Assembly (NCBI GenBank): GCA_006503475.1
Contig: RSEH01000237.1
Location: forward strand, 1-64,000
Source of the DNA: Stentor roeselii
Lineage: Eukaryota > Ciliophora > Heterotrichea > Heterotrichida > Stentoridae
Direction: 5' to 3'
Length of the DNA stretch: 64,000 nucleotides
The position numbers and the translations under genes were made by a program. Position 1 is the first letter of the stretch, and every line of letters begins with the position of its first letter. Positions 30,357 through 41,065 of the stretch are shown here, piece by piece. The notes under the pieces are model-generated. The model was given only the letters and a program-made list of their open reading frames with translations, did no database searches and had not been told where the DNA came from.

Positions 30357-32657
30357 ATGCTTTGCTGTTTATGTTGCAGTTACCGACCTTTCCCGATACG
30401 TAAAGAACAATGTAAAATTCCACTAACTTCAGTTTCGTTCAAGACAATAATCCAAAACGCAATCGGATCTCTATCAATCCTTCAAACCTTCGAAAACCAA
30501 GAAGCCAAGCCAATCGAATGTGAGTACATCTTCACCATTCCAGAAGATTCATTAATCCAATCTCTTAAAGTGCATCTTTCAAGTGGTTTAACCCTGAATG
30601 CCCATGTAGAGGCTGCGGAAGAAGCTTTAGAAACATATCAAGACTCGATATCTTCTGGTAACACAGTCGCATTAGCCAAACAAGAAAAAGACAACAAAAT
30701 GAACCTGTTGATCGGAAACTTGGCACCAGGCGAGTCTTTAAAAGTCGAGTTTTCACTTGTTTTTCCTTTGAACACCGACGAGTCTTACTGGAAGTTTTCA
30801 ATTCCAGCAGGTTTTTTGCCTGTTTCCGAGAACAGAAGACTAGATTTTGACTTTTCAGTTCTGATTCTTTCACAGAGCCCTATCAAAGATTACTCAAGCA
30901 ACTGCAAACTTGACTGGCAAGTCTCTTCTGACAATCAACGACTGGAAGGAAACGTCGGAGGTGATGTCTTTCGAAGGTTTACAGATAAGCACTTCTGGGT
31001 CAAGTTCAAGTCAGAAGACACCAACCAGCCAACTTGTTTATATCAAGAAGTCGATGGGCAGGTCTATGCAATGCTGAGTTTTATCCCTTTTCATGAAGAA
31101 GTCACAAGTTTAGAAGATGTTGAAGGCAAAGGCGAGTTTTTGTTCGTGCTTGACAGAAGTGGCTCAATGAGAGGAGACCGAATTGAAACGGCGAAAAAAG
31201 CAGCTGTTTTGTTTTTGAATAGCTTGCCAAGCGGTTCTTTATTCAACGTTGTGAGTTTCGGATCAAGATTCGAAATGCTTAACAAGACTTCAATAAAAAA
31301 TACTTCAAATAACGTGCAAAACGCAGTGAAAAGAATTTCTTCATTCAACAGCAACATGGGAGGTACGAATATTTATCAGCCTCTTGCTGAGATCTTCTGT
31401 CAAAAAGTCAATCAAGACTACCCCAAGACCGTCTTTTTAATCACTGACGGGCAGGTTTCAAACAGCAGCGAAGTCGTCAGCCTCATTGAAAACAACTCGG
31501 GTATCGCCAGGGTTCACGGCTTTGGAATAGGAGAAGATGTTGACTCGAATCTTATCAAGTTATCTGCTAAAGCTGGCAAAGGAAGTGCGAATTTCATCAC
31601 AGATTCTAAAGAAATAGGGAAAAAAGTCATCTCAGCTCTACAGAAATGCATCTTTCCTTGTATAAACTCCTGGGGAATCGACTGGCAAGGCGAGTGCTAC
31701 CCAAGTACAGAGAAACTTGGCAGTGTTTATTATGGAGAAAGATGTGTTCAGTTTATTCTTCTGAGTGAAAAACCCACAAAGCCTGTGACAGTTAGATTCT
31801 TTGATAATTTCAAGAAAGAAATGAAAGAATTCGTGGTTTCTGATTTTCAGCAAATTCAAGGAGACTCTTTGATGAAACTTTGGAATAAAGCGAAAATCGA
31901 TTTTTTGATGCTTAACTCAGAAGCAAATCATGCAGAGATAAAAAATATTAGCGTAATGACTGGTATTCCTACTAGTTTGACTTCTCTTGTTTGTGTCGTT
32001 GAAAATGAGGAAGCAGTTTCTGGAGAAATGGTTACGAGAAAGGTTGTTAAAACAACTAACTCGTTTATTAGACCATTTTTACTTCCTATTCGAAGTTGCG
32101 CCAAATTTGTTTCATATTTCCCTGAAAAAAGATCTTTAAATACTTGCTCATCGAACCAAGTAGAAAAAAGCTCAAAAAAAAGTATCTGCGCTACGGGCCA
32201 GATCCTTCGACGCGCAACTCTTTGTTCTAGTTCTTCAGCTCTTGAGAGCAATAAAGTTAAAAACGTGAAAATTGAAGAGATTAAGGAAAGACCTTCTAAA
32301 GAACTAAATATCAAGAAAGATTGCACAAGTCAATTAAGAAGTACTAAAAAAGATGATAAAAATCAAGGAAACAATTTATATATTCAGATAATTTCTGAAG
32401 TACAAAGCGAGGGTTTTTGGAAATATGAATCTTTCAAGAAAATCTTTCCTAAAATTGATAGCTTATCTCAAATTATCCATGAAAAGTTAGAGAACCATGA
32501 TCTTATTTGCACTTTGTATATCTTAGCAACGCTTCATAAGAATTATCAAGATAAATTCGAAGAGTGGATATTGTTAGAGAGAAAAGCTTCAAGATGGCTG
32601 AAGTCAAAAGGCCAGGACTATAAATCTCAACTTGAACTAGTTCTTCCTTTAATCTAG
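30357..32657 (+). CDS. VIT- and von Willebrand A-domain protein
   Basis: 766 residues. It opens with MLCCLCC, a Cys cluster that could be palmitoylated. Residues about 15-150 match a VIT domain (IPLTSVSFKTIIQNAIGSL, then YIFTIPEDSLIQSLKVHL). The vWA domain at about 258-430 has a complete MIDAS: DRSGS at 266-270, the Thr in GGTNIY near 343 and the Asp in TDGQVS near 378. A linker and a Ser/Lys-rich segment follow, and the last 90 residues resemble the C-terminal helical module of VWA5A/PARP4-like proteins (YILATLHKNYQDKF). Such cytosolic VIT-vWA proteins bind partners through the MIDAS metal; specific roles are poorly known. No signal peptide, so it is not a secreted inter-alpha-trypsin inhibitor chain. 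Confidence 0.92.
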   Translation: MLCCLCCSYRPFPIRKEQCKIPLTSVSFKTIIQNAIGSLSILQTFENQEAKPIECEYIFTIPEDSLIQSLKVHLSSGLTLNAHVEAAEEALETYQDSISSGNTVALAKQEKDNKMNLLIGNLAPGESLKVEFSLVFPLNTDESYWKFSIPAGFLPVSENRRLDFDFSVLILSQSPIKDYSSNCKLDWQVSSDNQRLEGNVGGDVFRRFTDKHFWVKFKSEDTNQPTCLYQEVDGQVYAMLSFIPFHEEVTSLEDVEGKGEFLFVLDRSGSMRGDRIETAKKAAVLFLNSLPSGSLFNVVSFGSRFEMLNKTSIKNTSNNVQNAVKRISSFNSNMGGTNIYQPLAEIFCQKVNQDYPKTVFLITDGQVSNSSEVVSLIENNSGIARVHGFGIGEDVDSNLIKLSAKAGKGSANFITDSKEIGKKVISALQKCIFPCINSWGIDWQGECYPSTEKLGSVYYGERCVQFILLSEKPTKPVTVRFFDNFKKEMKEFVVSDFQQIQGDSLMKLWNKAKIDFLMLNSEANHAEIKNISVMTGIPTSLTSLVCVVENEEAVSGEMVTRKVVKTTNSFIRPFLLPIRSCAKFVSYFPEKRSLNTCSSNQVEKSSKKSICATGQILRRATLCSSSSALESNKVKNVKIEEIKERPSKELNIKKDCTSQLRSTKKDDKNQGNNLYIQIISEVQSEGFWKYESFKKIFPKIDSLSQIIHEKLENHDLICTLYILATLHKNYQDKFEEWILLERKASRWLKSKGQDYKSQLELVLPLI

Positions 32658-34140
32658 CTAATATTTTACAATCAATTGTTTCGATCTAAATTTTTTCTTA
32701 TTTTTTACTAATTAAGCATTCCTAATATAACTTTCTAATTTTTAAAGAAGTTTATTATCCTTAAATCTATTTTGTTATCAAAATTTTGGTTATTTTTAAT
32801 GCTTTCTAAGCTGAGGAAAGAGCACTTAAGATTGGTACCTGAATTTCCAAGAGTGTAAAAAATGCACGAAATTTAATCTTGCATTTAATTTATAGAAATA
32901 TACTAAAAGTTCTATTTAAAACAATTGAAGTTGCTCGAAAATGCAGAAGTGCTACTGATAAAACTTGAGTGAATCTTAAGGACAGGCCAAAAAAAAAATA
33001 TTTATTTCAAGATTATTCAGGAGTCGAAAGCGATGGTACTGAAACTATTTGGAATTTGAGTCTTTCATACCGAAAGTTGGCCTTGTTAAGATATTTTGGG
33101 AATTGTGAAGATATTGATTTGATTTGAAATTAACTATTCTAGGACTTTGAAGAAAAATTCATTCAATGATAATGATGATAAGTATGATAAATGGCTTTTA
33201 TTGAAAGAAATGCTATCAGATACTTTTTTAACAAATGCTTTTAAGTTTTACATGCCTTGGTTGCTTCTTTTTCCAGTGAAAACCTATAATTGATTTGATA
33301 TCATTTCAGAGTCTTTCATAAACGCTAAAGTTTTAAATGAATACAAATGGCCTATGACATCCATTATGTGCCGCTTCGACTCTTTTAATAAGATTTTCTT
33401 AAACGCCGAAAATTCGCTAATTTATGTTAAAGCCATGAGTTTTTCTTATATATACTATAGTAAACTAAAGTAACCTGGGTAGTAATTCAAATGGATTTTG
33501 AGATAATTACTGCTTTTTGATAACTGACTACTGTCAAAAATACAAGATACATAATGAGACCACATGATCATGTTTCTTTTCAATTGATTATAATTGTTGT
33601 TTTTGAGTTTTAGCCGGCTCAATGCAAAATAGAAATGTATAAAACTGAAAAATAGTACTACCATCTTGGTTAATTTACAATATTAGAATTATTAAAGCCT
33701 TTTGACCTTAATGATTTTTAAAACTCCTATTCCTTACCCTTAGAACCGAAGATGCTCTGAAAAATTAATTGGTTAAAAATATGATATCGATTGTAAGAGT
33801 AAATAAGATTGCTTAATTTTAATATATTTAAAAACAGATAATATGTTCAAAAAGATGCTATACAGTTTTAATAAATGACATTGTTAAAACATAATATAGT
33901 AATATTTTACGAGCATGAATAAGGTTTAAGGATTAAGAATTACAGATGTTTAAAAATAATTTTTTTCATTAAAAGTTTCAAGAAAATTTAAAATCTTGAA
34001 CGAAGGTTTAAACTAAATGACAACATAACAAAAATATCTAAATTTACCAAAAAATTTTCAGTTAAGCTTATTTAATAATACAACCTAATAAGTTTCAAGT
34101 CATGTTGTCTATCTTTACATATTTAAACATAGGCGCAGAT
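32658..34140. other. Intergenic, no gene seen
   Basis: 1.5 kb of AT-rich DNA. Occasional less AT-rich stretches, such as 32810-33060, might be old coding DNA, but no domain could be read in any frame. No repeats or RNA genes were recognised. Confidence 0.45.
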
Positions 34141-36240
34141 ATATAATGGAAGATAATCAATTACGCTTATTTCAGGCGACGGGCAATTCAAATCTAAACA
34201 CATGGGTATTACAAAACTCCAGTTACTTTGAAAAAGCATCAAAGTATTGAATCGATAGAGAAGCAGCTATTCGAATTTATGAATGATTTAAGTAAGGGAA
34301 ATGTGAAAAGAATCTTAAAAACAAACTCTATATAAAAATGAGAAAGAAATTAGAAGAAAAAGAGTAAAATATAATAATTGCAATCTCTGGATTTCTTTAT
34401 AGAGAGATAGTTAACTCAAAAATAATTATTGTGGAATTTTCAATGATAACAAAAGAAAGAATTATAAGTTATCGTTTAAGGAACTAAGCTCTTAAAATAA
34501 GGAAATCAAGTGGATACCAGTTTATTATTAAAGAAGGTAGGATATTTCCTTCTATTGAAAACAATAAATTAAGAAATCAACGAGAAAAATTTGAAATTAG
34601 AACCAAAGACGTATTTGAATTGAAAGTCTCAAATATTACTTAGGATAATTATTGTGAGATTAATGAGTTTCTTAGAAAGTTCTTACAAATCTAAGTAGAC
34701 CTAAAGGCTTTATGATAAAATATATCCAAAATTATAAAAATCAGATAAACAAAAGAATCAACTGTTTTCTGAAAAATTCAACCCTTTTAAATCCTTTGAG
34801 TTTAAAAATGAAAGAGAATTAGATTTTCATAAATCTTTTTACAAATTTATTCAAATTCACAAAATTGGTCTGGACAATCTTTAATTGGATTTTTCGTATT
34901 GACTCAGGAGGCTACTCAATTCATTCACCAGATATCGAAGTTAAGCGAGATATTATTATATTTACTAAATATTTCGATCGAAAAACTGTTTTTACTGCTA
35001 TTGCCTTGAATTCAGGTCGAGTTATTCATATCAAAATTTGTACGTAGATTATAATTATTATCTAGTAGTTACAGCTGATAAAACTTATATCGAAGAATTA
35101 GAAAGATTAAAGAAGGTTTATAATTTTCCATATCCATTAATAATTGATACTCGGACCATTCAAACAGGGCTCAGCTTATTAGTAAATGTTATATCATAAT
35201 TTTTTTCAAATTCTAAACTTTCCTCTGAAATTTAAAAGAAAAATAAATATGTTAGAGATTTTTATTTTTAAATAAATCATAAGAAGTTAATAAATTTATT
35301 TTTATACCTACTGGTTATTTGGGAAATTCTCTAGTTTATCACAACAGGTCTTCAATTATATTTCTGCAGTTTTTAAATATTATAGATATTTTTAGAGTAT
35401 TTATTACTGCAGCTTGGGTAATTGTAAATGCTGTTGGATACCAAATCATAAAGATTGATTGGATCGTTGTGATTCTCAGTAGTGTCCGAGGAGTTACAGG
35501 TTCCAGGTCATTTGACATGATGAGGTATTATATCAAGCTAATAGTTGAGTCATTAAAGAAGATTTTACCGTTTCTTAGTATTTTTATTTATACAACTCTC
35601 TGCTTTGGACTTCTTAGTGCTACTTCTAATGGAGATAAAGTTAACTTCAAGACCGTCCGGATAGATTCTTTTGCTTTGGTCACTGAAAGACGACTACGAT
35701 TTGAGCAGATTAGTTTCTTGTATGTCACTTTCTTTTTGGTAACTATATTGAATGTTTTTCTTATGCTGAACATGATCATTTCTATTCTGGGTGATTCTTT
35801 TAATGAATTTCAAGTCCTTGCTATTTATTACGATCGAAAAGAGATAATTGAAGTAATATTGGAAGTTGAGCAGGTCTTTTCGCTTTTTATTATGAGAGAA
35901 GAGCCAGGTATATTATTTTTGCGAAAATTATTATAGAGGGCATGAAGAAGGCTGGGAAGGAAAAGTAATTGATATTAGAACTACAATTACGAAAGCTAAA
36001 GAGGAAATAATCAAGGAAAATATTAAAAAAATTAGCAGTGTTTGAAGGAAATTTCAAGGCTATTATGGGAGAAATCAAGACTAATTCTAAAAATTTAGAA
36101 TTAAATTAAAAAAATTAGAAGAAAAAGTACCATTTTTTCAAGATGGTTTGAGTACTTTGGAGGGATAATTTGATTATTTTCAATAAAATATAGAATCTAT
36201 CGACTCGAAGTTTGATTCTATTTTAATCAAATTTTGAAAA
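34141..36240 (+). pseudogene. Decayed TRP/polycystin-like ion-channel gene
   Basis: The best-preserved part, 35319-35936, encodes the end of a six-helix cation channel: a voltage-sensor/linker stretch with IVVILSSVRGVTGSRSFDMMRYY, the S5 helix (KKILPFLSIFIYTTLCFGLL), a pore-region loop and the S6 helix (FFLVTILNVFLMLNMIISILGDSF). Upstream, fragments in shifting frames read TADKTYIEELERLKKVYNFPYPLIID, and near 34147 a frame starts MEDNQLRLFQATGNSN. Downstream, another frame gives a coiled-coil tail (TTITKAKEEIIKENIKKIS). Several stops and frame changes break it, so it is a relic. The length and plan suggest a large N-terminally extended channel of the kind common in ciliates. Confidence 0.7.
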
Positions 36241-36639
36241 AAAAAAACAGCAAGTGATTAGTTTAGTTAATATTAGAGTTCTTTTTTATTAAGTTATCAT
36301 ATAATAATAAAGATTATTTTAAATATGAAATTTCATCAAACTCTTGTTTTCCAAAAATGAAATTGAATTAAATTTATTTTTGTGTCATTCTATAGACAAG
36401 AGTTTTAAGAGATTAATATTGAAAGTTTATTTGGTTATATGATAAACTTACAGATAAATAATTAAAATTATTTGAAAAATTAAGAATGGAAATTTGTATA
36501 ACTTTTCTACCATTTGATCAAACAAATGACCATGATAATTGCTACCAAAACCAATTGACTCTGAAAAAGTTAAACTTTCTCTAGATATTAGGTTAAACTA
36601 AAACATTCCAACCATTTTTCAACAAAATTCTGAAAAACT

Positions 36640-37260
36640 CCTCTCCTTTTAATCGAGTTCTACTTATTCCCGAAAAGAAGTAGAATATATTCGCTGCGTT
36701 GAATCACTCAAAAATTCGCAGATTTTCTATACGAACTACTGTGAATAACTCAGAATTATTTCTCAAAGCTCTTTTCCGAAGAATTGGCGCTTTTTATGTA
36801 TGGTAGTCTGAATAAAAAAACTAAGAATAAAGGAATTCTGGCCAAGTGAGCTATGAAAATAAGTAGGACCAGTCCAGACCCACAATTACTTATGAAATAC
36901 TTAGTTTTTATCTATTAATTTTCAAGGTTCACTTGAAATTAGTGAAGATTAAATTAGTTTAAATTGCGAGATCAACTTAAAAGTTATTCATTTATAAAGA
37001 CTGACCACATGGTTATCGATGTACGGTACACAAGGAATGCTCATACTTGGGCCAATTGTTTTTGCTTTTTTTACTAATGCGTCCCATCGGCTTCGAGAGC
37101 TGCTCGATGTGGAAGGTTGTGCATCGCGTATAAATAATTACTTTTTGCTGCGTCTTTTTGATATTGAAGAGCTTGGTCGAACGCTACTGGGTCGATTTCA
37201 TTGAGAATGACTTTCAAAGCTTTGAAACTTTAGAGAAGAATTTTGTGCCAGTGAGTTTCT
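36640..37260 (-). pseudogene. Unidentified coding relic
   Basis: On the minus strand, two stretches have coding character in different frames: LNEIDPVAFDQALQYQKDAA (about 37140-37210) and VKKAKTIGPSMSIPCVPYID (about 37015-37080). The DNA here is also GC-richer than its surroundings. I cannot identify the parent protein. It lies directly left of the first AAA/PD-(D/E)XK gene, so it may be debris from an insertion or duplication event. Confidence 0.35.
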
Positions 37261-37534
37261 GCAAGATCAACAATAATAGGCATTATCATAGGAAAAATAA
37301 TTTGTTTGAAAGCCCTTAGAATACCTAAAATGTACTCATTATTCAAGAATTGGATTGCTAGATCTTAAACCTGCACCTGGGGTCCTGAGATCCAGCGAAT
37401 AAGTAGTTTGATTAGAAAATATTTCAGTTATGAACAAAAATTTTTAGTATATTCTGCATGTGGCCTAGTTTATTATAATACTCTTCTATTTAATCTCATA
37501 AAAACTAATTATTCTTAAATATTGATCTAATTAC

Positions 37535-39628
37535 TTAACTGTAAAAGTTGCTGATAGTAAACTTCTTTAAATCTTCGAATATGTTTTTACTAATTAGACC
37601 TTCTTTTCCTTTATCATCTTGAATTTTTTTAACTGATTCTTTTGTTTGAACAAACCAATTGATTGCTTTAATCAAGTTATCTCTTGTAAACTTGAGCTCA
37701 GCTATTGAAATGCTCCATTTTGAAGCTTTTGGATCACTTGAAAGTTTTGAAAGTTTTGAATCTTTTGAACCTTTTGAACCTTTTCCCTTTCCGAAATAAA
37801 TTACCCTGATAACAAAAGTTGTATATTGTTCATTTGTATCGATTATATATTTTGAATAATCTTTTTCAAAAATTTGACTCAAGCCTTTATTTATCGCATA
37901 ATTCTTGTTGTTGTTACCTTGTTTTTTAACTTCGATAATATAAATAGTATCCTTACTGTTTTTAGGCTTTATTAAAAGGTCAATTCTTTTGCCAACCAAG
38001 GTCCTGTGTTCCATTTCCGCATTAAATTCTGCTGTAATTACACTAAAATAAAGCATGACTTGAAAATAAAACTCTGGATAATGCTTTTCTTTAGAGTTTT
38101 TTAGAACCCTTTCTTGAAAAACTTTTATTAAGGTTTTTGGATTTTTAAATTCATTTTCTTTGAGAGTTACATCAAAGAGACTGAATTCTTCTTCGGTTAA
38201 CCAAGCACGAGCCAAATGTTTATAGTATTCATGTCTCACCTCGTTATTTGGGATGCGGAATACATTTTCCAGATCAGTTGAAGTTAAATACCCTGCATCT
38301 AGCATGAGTGTTAAGAGTGAATCTTCACTAAAATGAAGCTTATTAAGTATTATTCCTTCAGTAGGTATGAAGGAGACTTCTTCTGATTTGATTAGAGTAT
38401 CAATTTTACATTTTGTATGCTCATTTTTTGTTTCTTGTTTATTTTTTCTATTTTGTTGAAGCGCTTTTATCAGAAATTGCGGATTACCACTATTCAACCA
38501 ATATTTCTCATAAGGCAATGAATTTTTGGTGGCGATGCTGCTGAGGCAATTCATCACTGACCAAGGATTATATATCATAGTCTTACTAATCCTATACCCA
38601 TTATACAGCCGAGCTATATTTTCTTTTATAATTTCTTCACTTTCAATATCATTCGAGATTTTTTTAACTTTTTTTATCAATTCATTAACTTCTGGTTCAG
38701 TGAACCCATAATGTTGACTATTAGGCGAGTGCTGAACTGAATCGTGGTAGAAATTATTAAGCTCAGAAAATATATCTTCCTTCACGATTCGAGTGATTCC
38801 GGTGAAAACTGACAGTTGAACTAGTTTAGCCCGATATTTAATGAATTTAAAAAGGCTCAAAAACTGGTTAAGTGCAAATTGATATAGCTCAGGTTTTATT
38901 GTTTTTACTTTGAGCAATAAACTATCGTATTCGTCCACAAGAATGATCGGGCTCCTATTATGATGCTTATATAAAGATACTACGAGATAAAGAAGATGAT
39001 CATTAATGATATTTCCTAGTAAAAGTTCCTTATTTTTAGTCAGATACAATTGAAATATTTCTTTATGGTCAGAGTTCTTTACTTTCGGTGAATCAATCAA
39101 GTATTCATGAGCCTGGATTCCGAATTTTATTGCTTCTATAAATCTTAATTTAATAAGATTTTCAGATATTTCTTGGATGCCATCAAAAGTAATAGGAATC
39201 ACGGGTATTGTTCCTTGTAAATCAATAATCTTGGTTTTTCCTAACTCTTTTGTAATTGGAGTTAAAGGTAATTCTTTATCATGAATTAACATCTTAGAAA
39301 AGCATTTTTTTTTTATAGGATCTTCGATAATATCCCCTTTTAATGAGAATTTCGGCTGAAAAAAACTCTCTAGCATCTGTAGGTTAAGTGATTTACCCCA
39401 CCTTCTTGGCCTTGTTATTAGCACAGTTCTATATTTGATTATATCCTTTATCAGCAGCGATTTATCTACACTAAGGATGCTCCCATCAAGCATATCATCA
39501 AACCTATCAATGTTAGGTAATATTTCTAAAGGCGCATCAGGGTTCGCATCATTTGTTGAGAAGGTCCTTCTGATGGCTTGCACAGAGGAGATCGCCTTCC
39601 TTGTATGCCTAGTCAGCCAATTAATCAT
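37535..39628 (-). CDS. AAA-ATPase-like / PD-(D/E)XK nuclease-like protein, copy 1
   Basis: 697 residues, intact. A basic N-terminus (MINWLTRHTRKAISS) resembles a mitochondrial presequence. The leader to the ATPase (IDRFDDMLDG..VDKSLLI) and the Walker A region ITRPRRWGKS (73-80) match the AAA-ATPase_like family known mostly from bacteria (TRPRRFGKS). Walker B is VDEYD at 231-235 and a sensor-like FTGITRI lies near 275-281. The typical LDAGYLT link near 443-449 precedes the C-terminal PD-(D/E)XK-like module: RIDLLI with Asp550, then YIIEVKK with Glu566 and Lys568. An SK-repeat segment (617-636) follows. The combination predicts an ATP-dependent nuclease-like protein, but its role in eukaryotes is unknown. 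Same orientation as three more copies to the right. Confidence 0.85.
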   Translation of the reverse strand: MINWLTRHTRKAISSVQAIRRTFSTNDANPDAPLEILPNIDRFDDMLDGSILSVDKSLLIKDIIKYRTVLITRPRRWGKSLNLQMLESFFQPKFSLKGDIIEDPIKKKCFSKMLIHDKELPLTPITKELGKTKIIDLQGTIPVIPITFDGIQEISENLIKLRFIEAIKFGIQAHEYLIDSPKVKNSDHKEIFQLYLTKNKELLLGNIINDHLLYLVVSLYKHHNRSPIILVDEYDSLLLKVKTIKPELYQFALNQFLSLFKFIKYRAKLVQLSVFTGITRIVKEDIFSELNNFYHDSVQHSPNSQHYGFTEPEVNELIKKVKKISNDIESEEIIKENIARLYNGYRISKTMIYNPWSVMNCLSSIATKNSLPYEKYWLNSGNPQFLIKALQQNRKNKQETKNEHTKCKIDTLIKSEEVSFIPTEGIILNKLHFSEDSLLTLMLDAGYLTSTDLENVFRIPNNEVRHEYYKHLARAWLTEEEFSLFDVTLKENEFKNPKTLIKVFQERVLKNSKEKHYPEFYFQVMLYFSVITAEFNAEMEHRTLVGKRIDLLIKPKNSKDTIYIIEVKKQGNNNKNYAINKGLSQIFEKDYSKYIIDTNEQYTTFVIRVIYFGKGKGSKGSKDSKLSKLSSDPKASKWSISIAELKFTRDNLIKAINWFVQTKESVKKIQDDKGKEGLISKNIFEDLKKFTISNFYS

Positions 39629-39685
39629 TATAAAGATGTCTGATCTCTGAAATTATATTTTTCTACCGTATATAAGTGTTAGGGT
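39629..39685 (-). repeat. Shared 5' flank of AAA/PD-(D/E)XK copy 1 (short)
   Basis: About 55 bp upstream of the ATG, including CTTTATAATG at the start and CTACCGTATATAAGT on the + strand, match the same place in copies 2-4. Beyond it copy 1 diverges, while the other three stay similar for several hundred bases. Likely core promoter of the family. Confidence 0.75.
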
Positions 39686-39732
39686 TTATAGGGGGGGCTT
39701 TAAATTTTGGAAAAAAATGAAAAAATGATGTA

Positions 39733-39857
39733 ATGTTGTCCAGCTGAACTGCTTAAGTATAATCTCTGTTTTCGTCCAGAATTAAAGCTGTATATGAAGT
39801 TGGTTTATTTTTAAAACGAGTCACCAGATGTACCATTTCATTGAAATACAAAAGCCT
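39733..39857 (+). repeat. ~120-bp interspersed repeat, copy a
   Basis: Contains GAACTGCTTAAGTATAAT, CGTCCAGAATTAAAG and CACCAGATGTACCATT. The same sequence occurs inverted at 55950-56092 and 50606-50708. It lies 5' of AAA copy 1, whereas the inverted ones lie 3' of copies 3 and 4, so the three can be read as ends of a family unit, or as independent short insertions. Confidence 0.75.
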
Positions 39858-40330
39858 ATATTATCTATTTTCTGATGGAAAATAGAAAACTCATCTCATG
39901 TATTCCTTGAAAATTCGAACTAAAATAGTCAGAATCGACTTGACTTAGTTAATCCTTTCTCAAAGAATATATCTAAAAGTATAAATAATTACTCTTCAGG
40001 TGATTTATCATTCTTCACTGTTCTAACTAATACGAACATAATCTCCAATAAATTAACGAGATCATTATAAGTGGTCTTTAAAAGAGAAGTTCAAAACTTG
40101 ACTATCCTTAAATCATTCTCATTCTTCATCAATTCTAAATCTATTATAAAATTATCTCTAAAACCAAATCTAAACATCTCTAAAACTAACCAATTTAAAA
40201 CCTATAAAAATCCTTCATTTTTCATTTAACCGAAACTTATAAATCCTAACCTCCTATAAAAATCCCAAACATCCCAAACAAAAACCTCTAAAAATCCCAA
40301 ATTCCCAAATCAATCATTCATTAATATTTT
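39858..40330. other. Intergenic, A/C-rich 5' flank
   Basis: The right part (about 40130-40325) is A/C-rich on the + strand with repeated CTAAAA/CCCAAA words, as before other + strand genes here. No gene seen. Confidence 0.45.
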
Positions 40331-41062
40331 ATGTCATCACGAATCTTTTCTCCCCTGAAAAGAAAAGACCATTGGAACCTCGAAAAGTTCAGCACATCTC
40401 TTCTAGAAAAAGAAATCGAACTAGAAAAAAGTTACAGTCAAGAAGTAATCGAAGAATTAATCACTCTCTACTCAGAGGCAATAGAACATTACAACGAACT
40501 CTCAGACCCCAGGTTCTACGACTTCCAAGACAAGCTCCATTCACTCCTACTTCGTCCTGAGGTTTCATCAGTTCTAAACCGTAAAAACCTGTCATCCCTT
40601 TACAGTTTCTCCAAACGCACCTCTAAACAATCTCAACAACTAGCAATACAAAAGATCTTAGAAAGGTCAAAAACTCCAAAAATCCAAATTTTTTCAAGTC
40701 CTTCAAATCTCTCGAAATCAATTCACCAAAACATGAAAGTTCAAGACTTGAAACTAGTCGAAAAGTTATCATTAAGGAAATCTCAAAGACAAAAAAGAAA
40801 CAGTGAAAGTTTCACATCTTCAACAAATTCAAGTTATTCCCATGAACACAAAAATCAACTCGAAAAAATCATGGAAAAATCGTTTTCTGAAAAATCAAGA
40901 GAAATTTCTGATGTCACTCTTGAGTACCTCTGTAAAATCGATGAGGCTTCTGAAGGGTCTAAAAAGGTTCTAGCTGATGAGATGAAGACTAAAATTATTC
41001 AAATCTCGAAAGTTTATGATGATAAAAGAAGAATGCTTTTGAGGAATTTAAAGTCTTTATAA
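40331..41062 (+). CDS. Hypothetical coiled-coil, Ser/Lys-rich protein
   Basis: 243 residues, no recognised domain. The N-terminal ~110 residues look helical and acidic/basic (LLEKEIELEKSYSQEVIEELI), the middle is a basic, Ser-rich linker (LRKSQRQKRNSESFTSSTNS), and the C-terminal ~70 residues are a probable coiled coil (EKIMEKSFSEKSREISDV). No signal peptide or membrane helix. It converges on the STPG gene with only 3 bp between the stops. Placement in a compact run of intact genes, ordinary codon use and a clean frame support a real gene. Confidence 0.7.
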   Translation: MSSRIFSPLKRKDHWNLEKFSTSLLEKEIELEKSYSQEVIEELITLYSEAIEHYNELSDPRFYDFQDKLHSLLLRPEVSSVLNRKNLSSLYSFSKRTSKQSQQLAIQKILERSKTPKIQIFSSPSNLSKSIHQNMKVQDLKLVEKLSLRKSQRQKRNSESFTSSTNSSYSHEHKNQLEKIMEKSFSEKSREISDVTLEYLCKIDEASEGSKKVLADEMKTKIIQISKVYDDKRRMLLRNLKSL

Positions 41063-41065
41063 ATA

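Noticed and set aside
37019-37204. 61-residue + strand frame
   Set aside because: The minus strand carries better coding character; this is its shadow.
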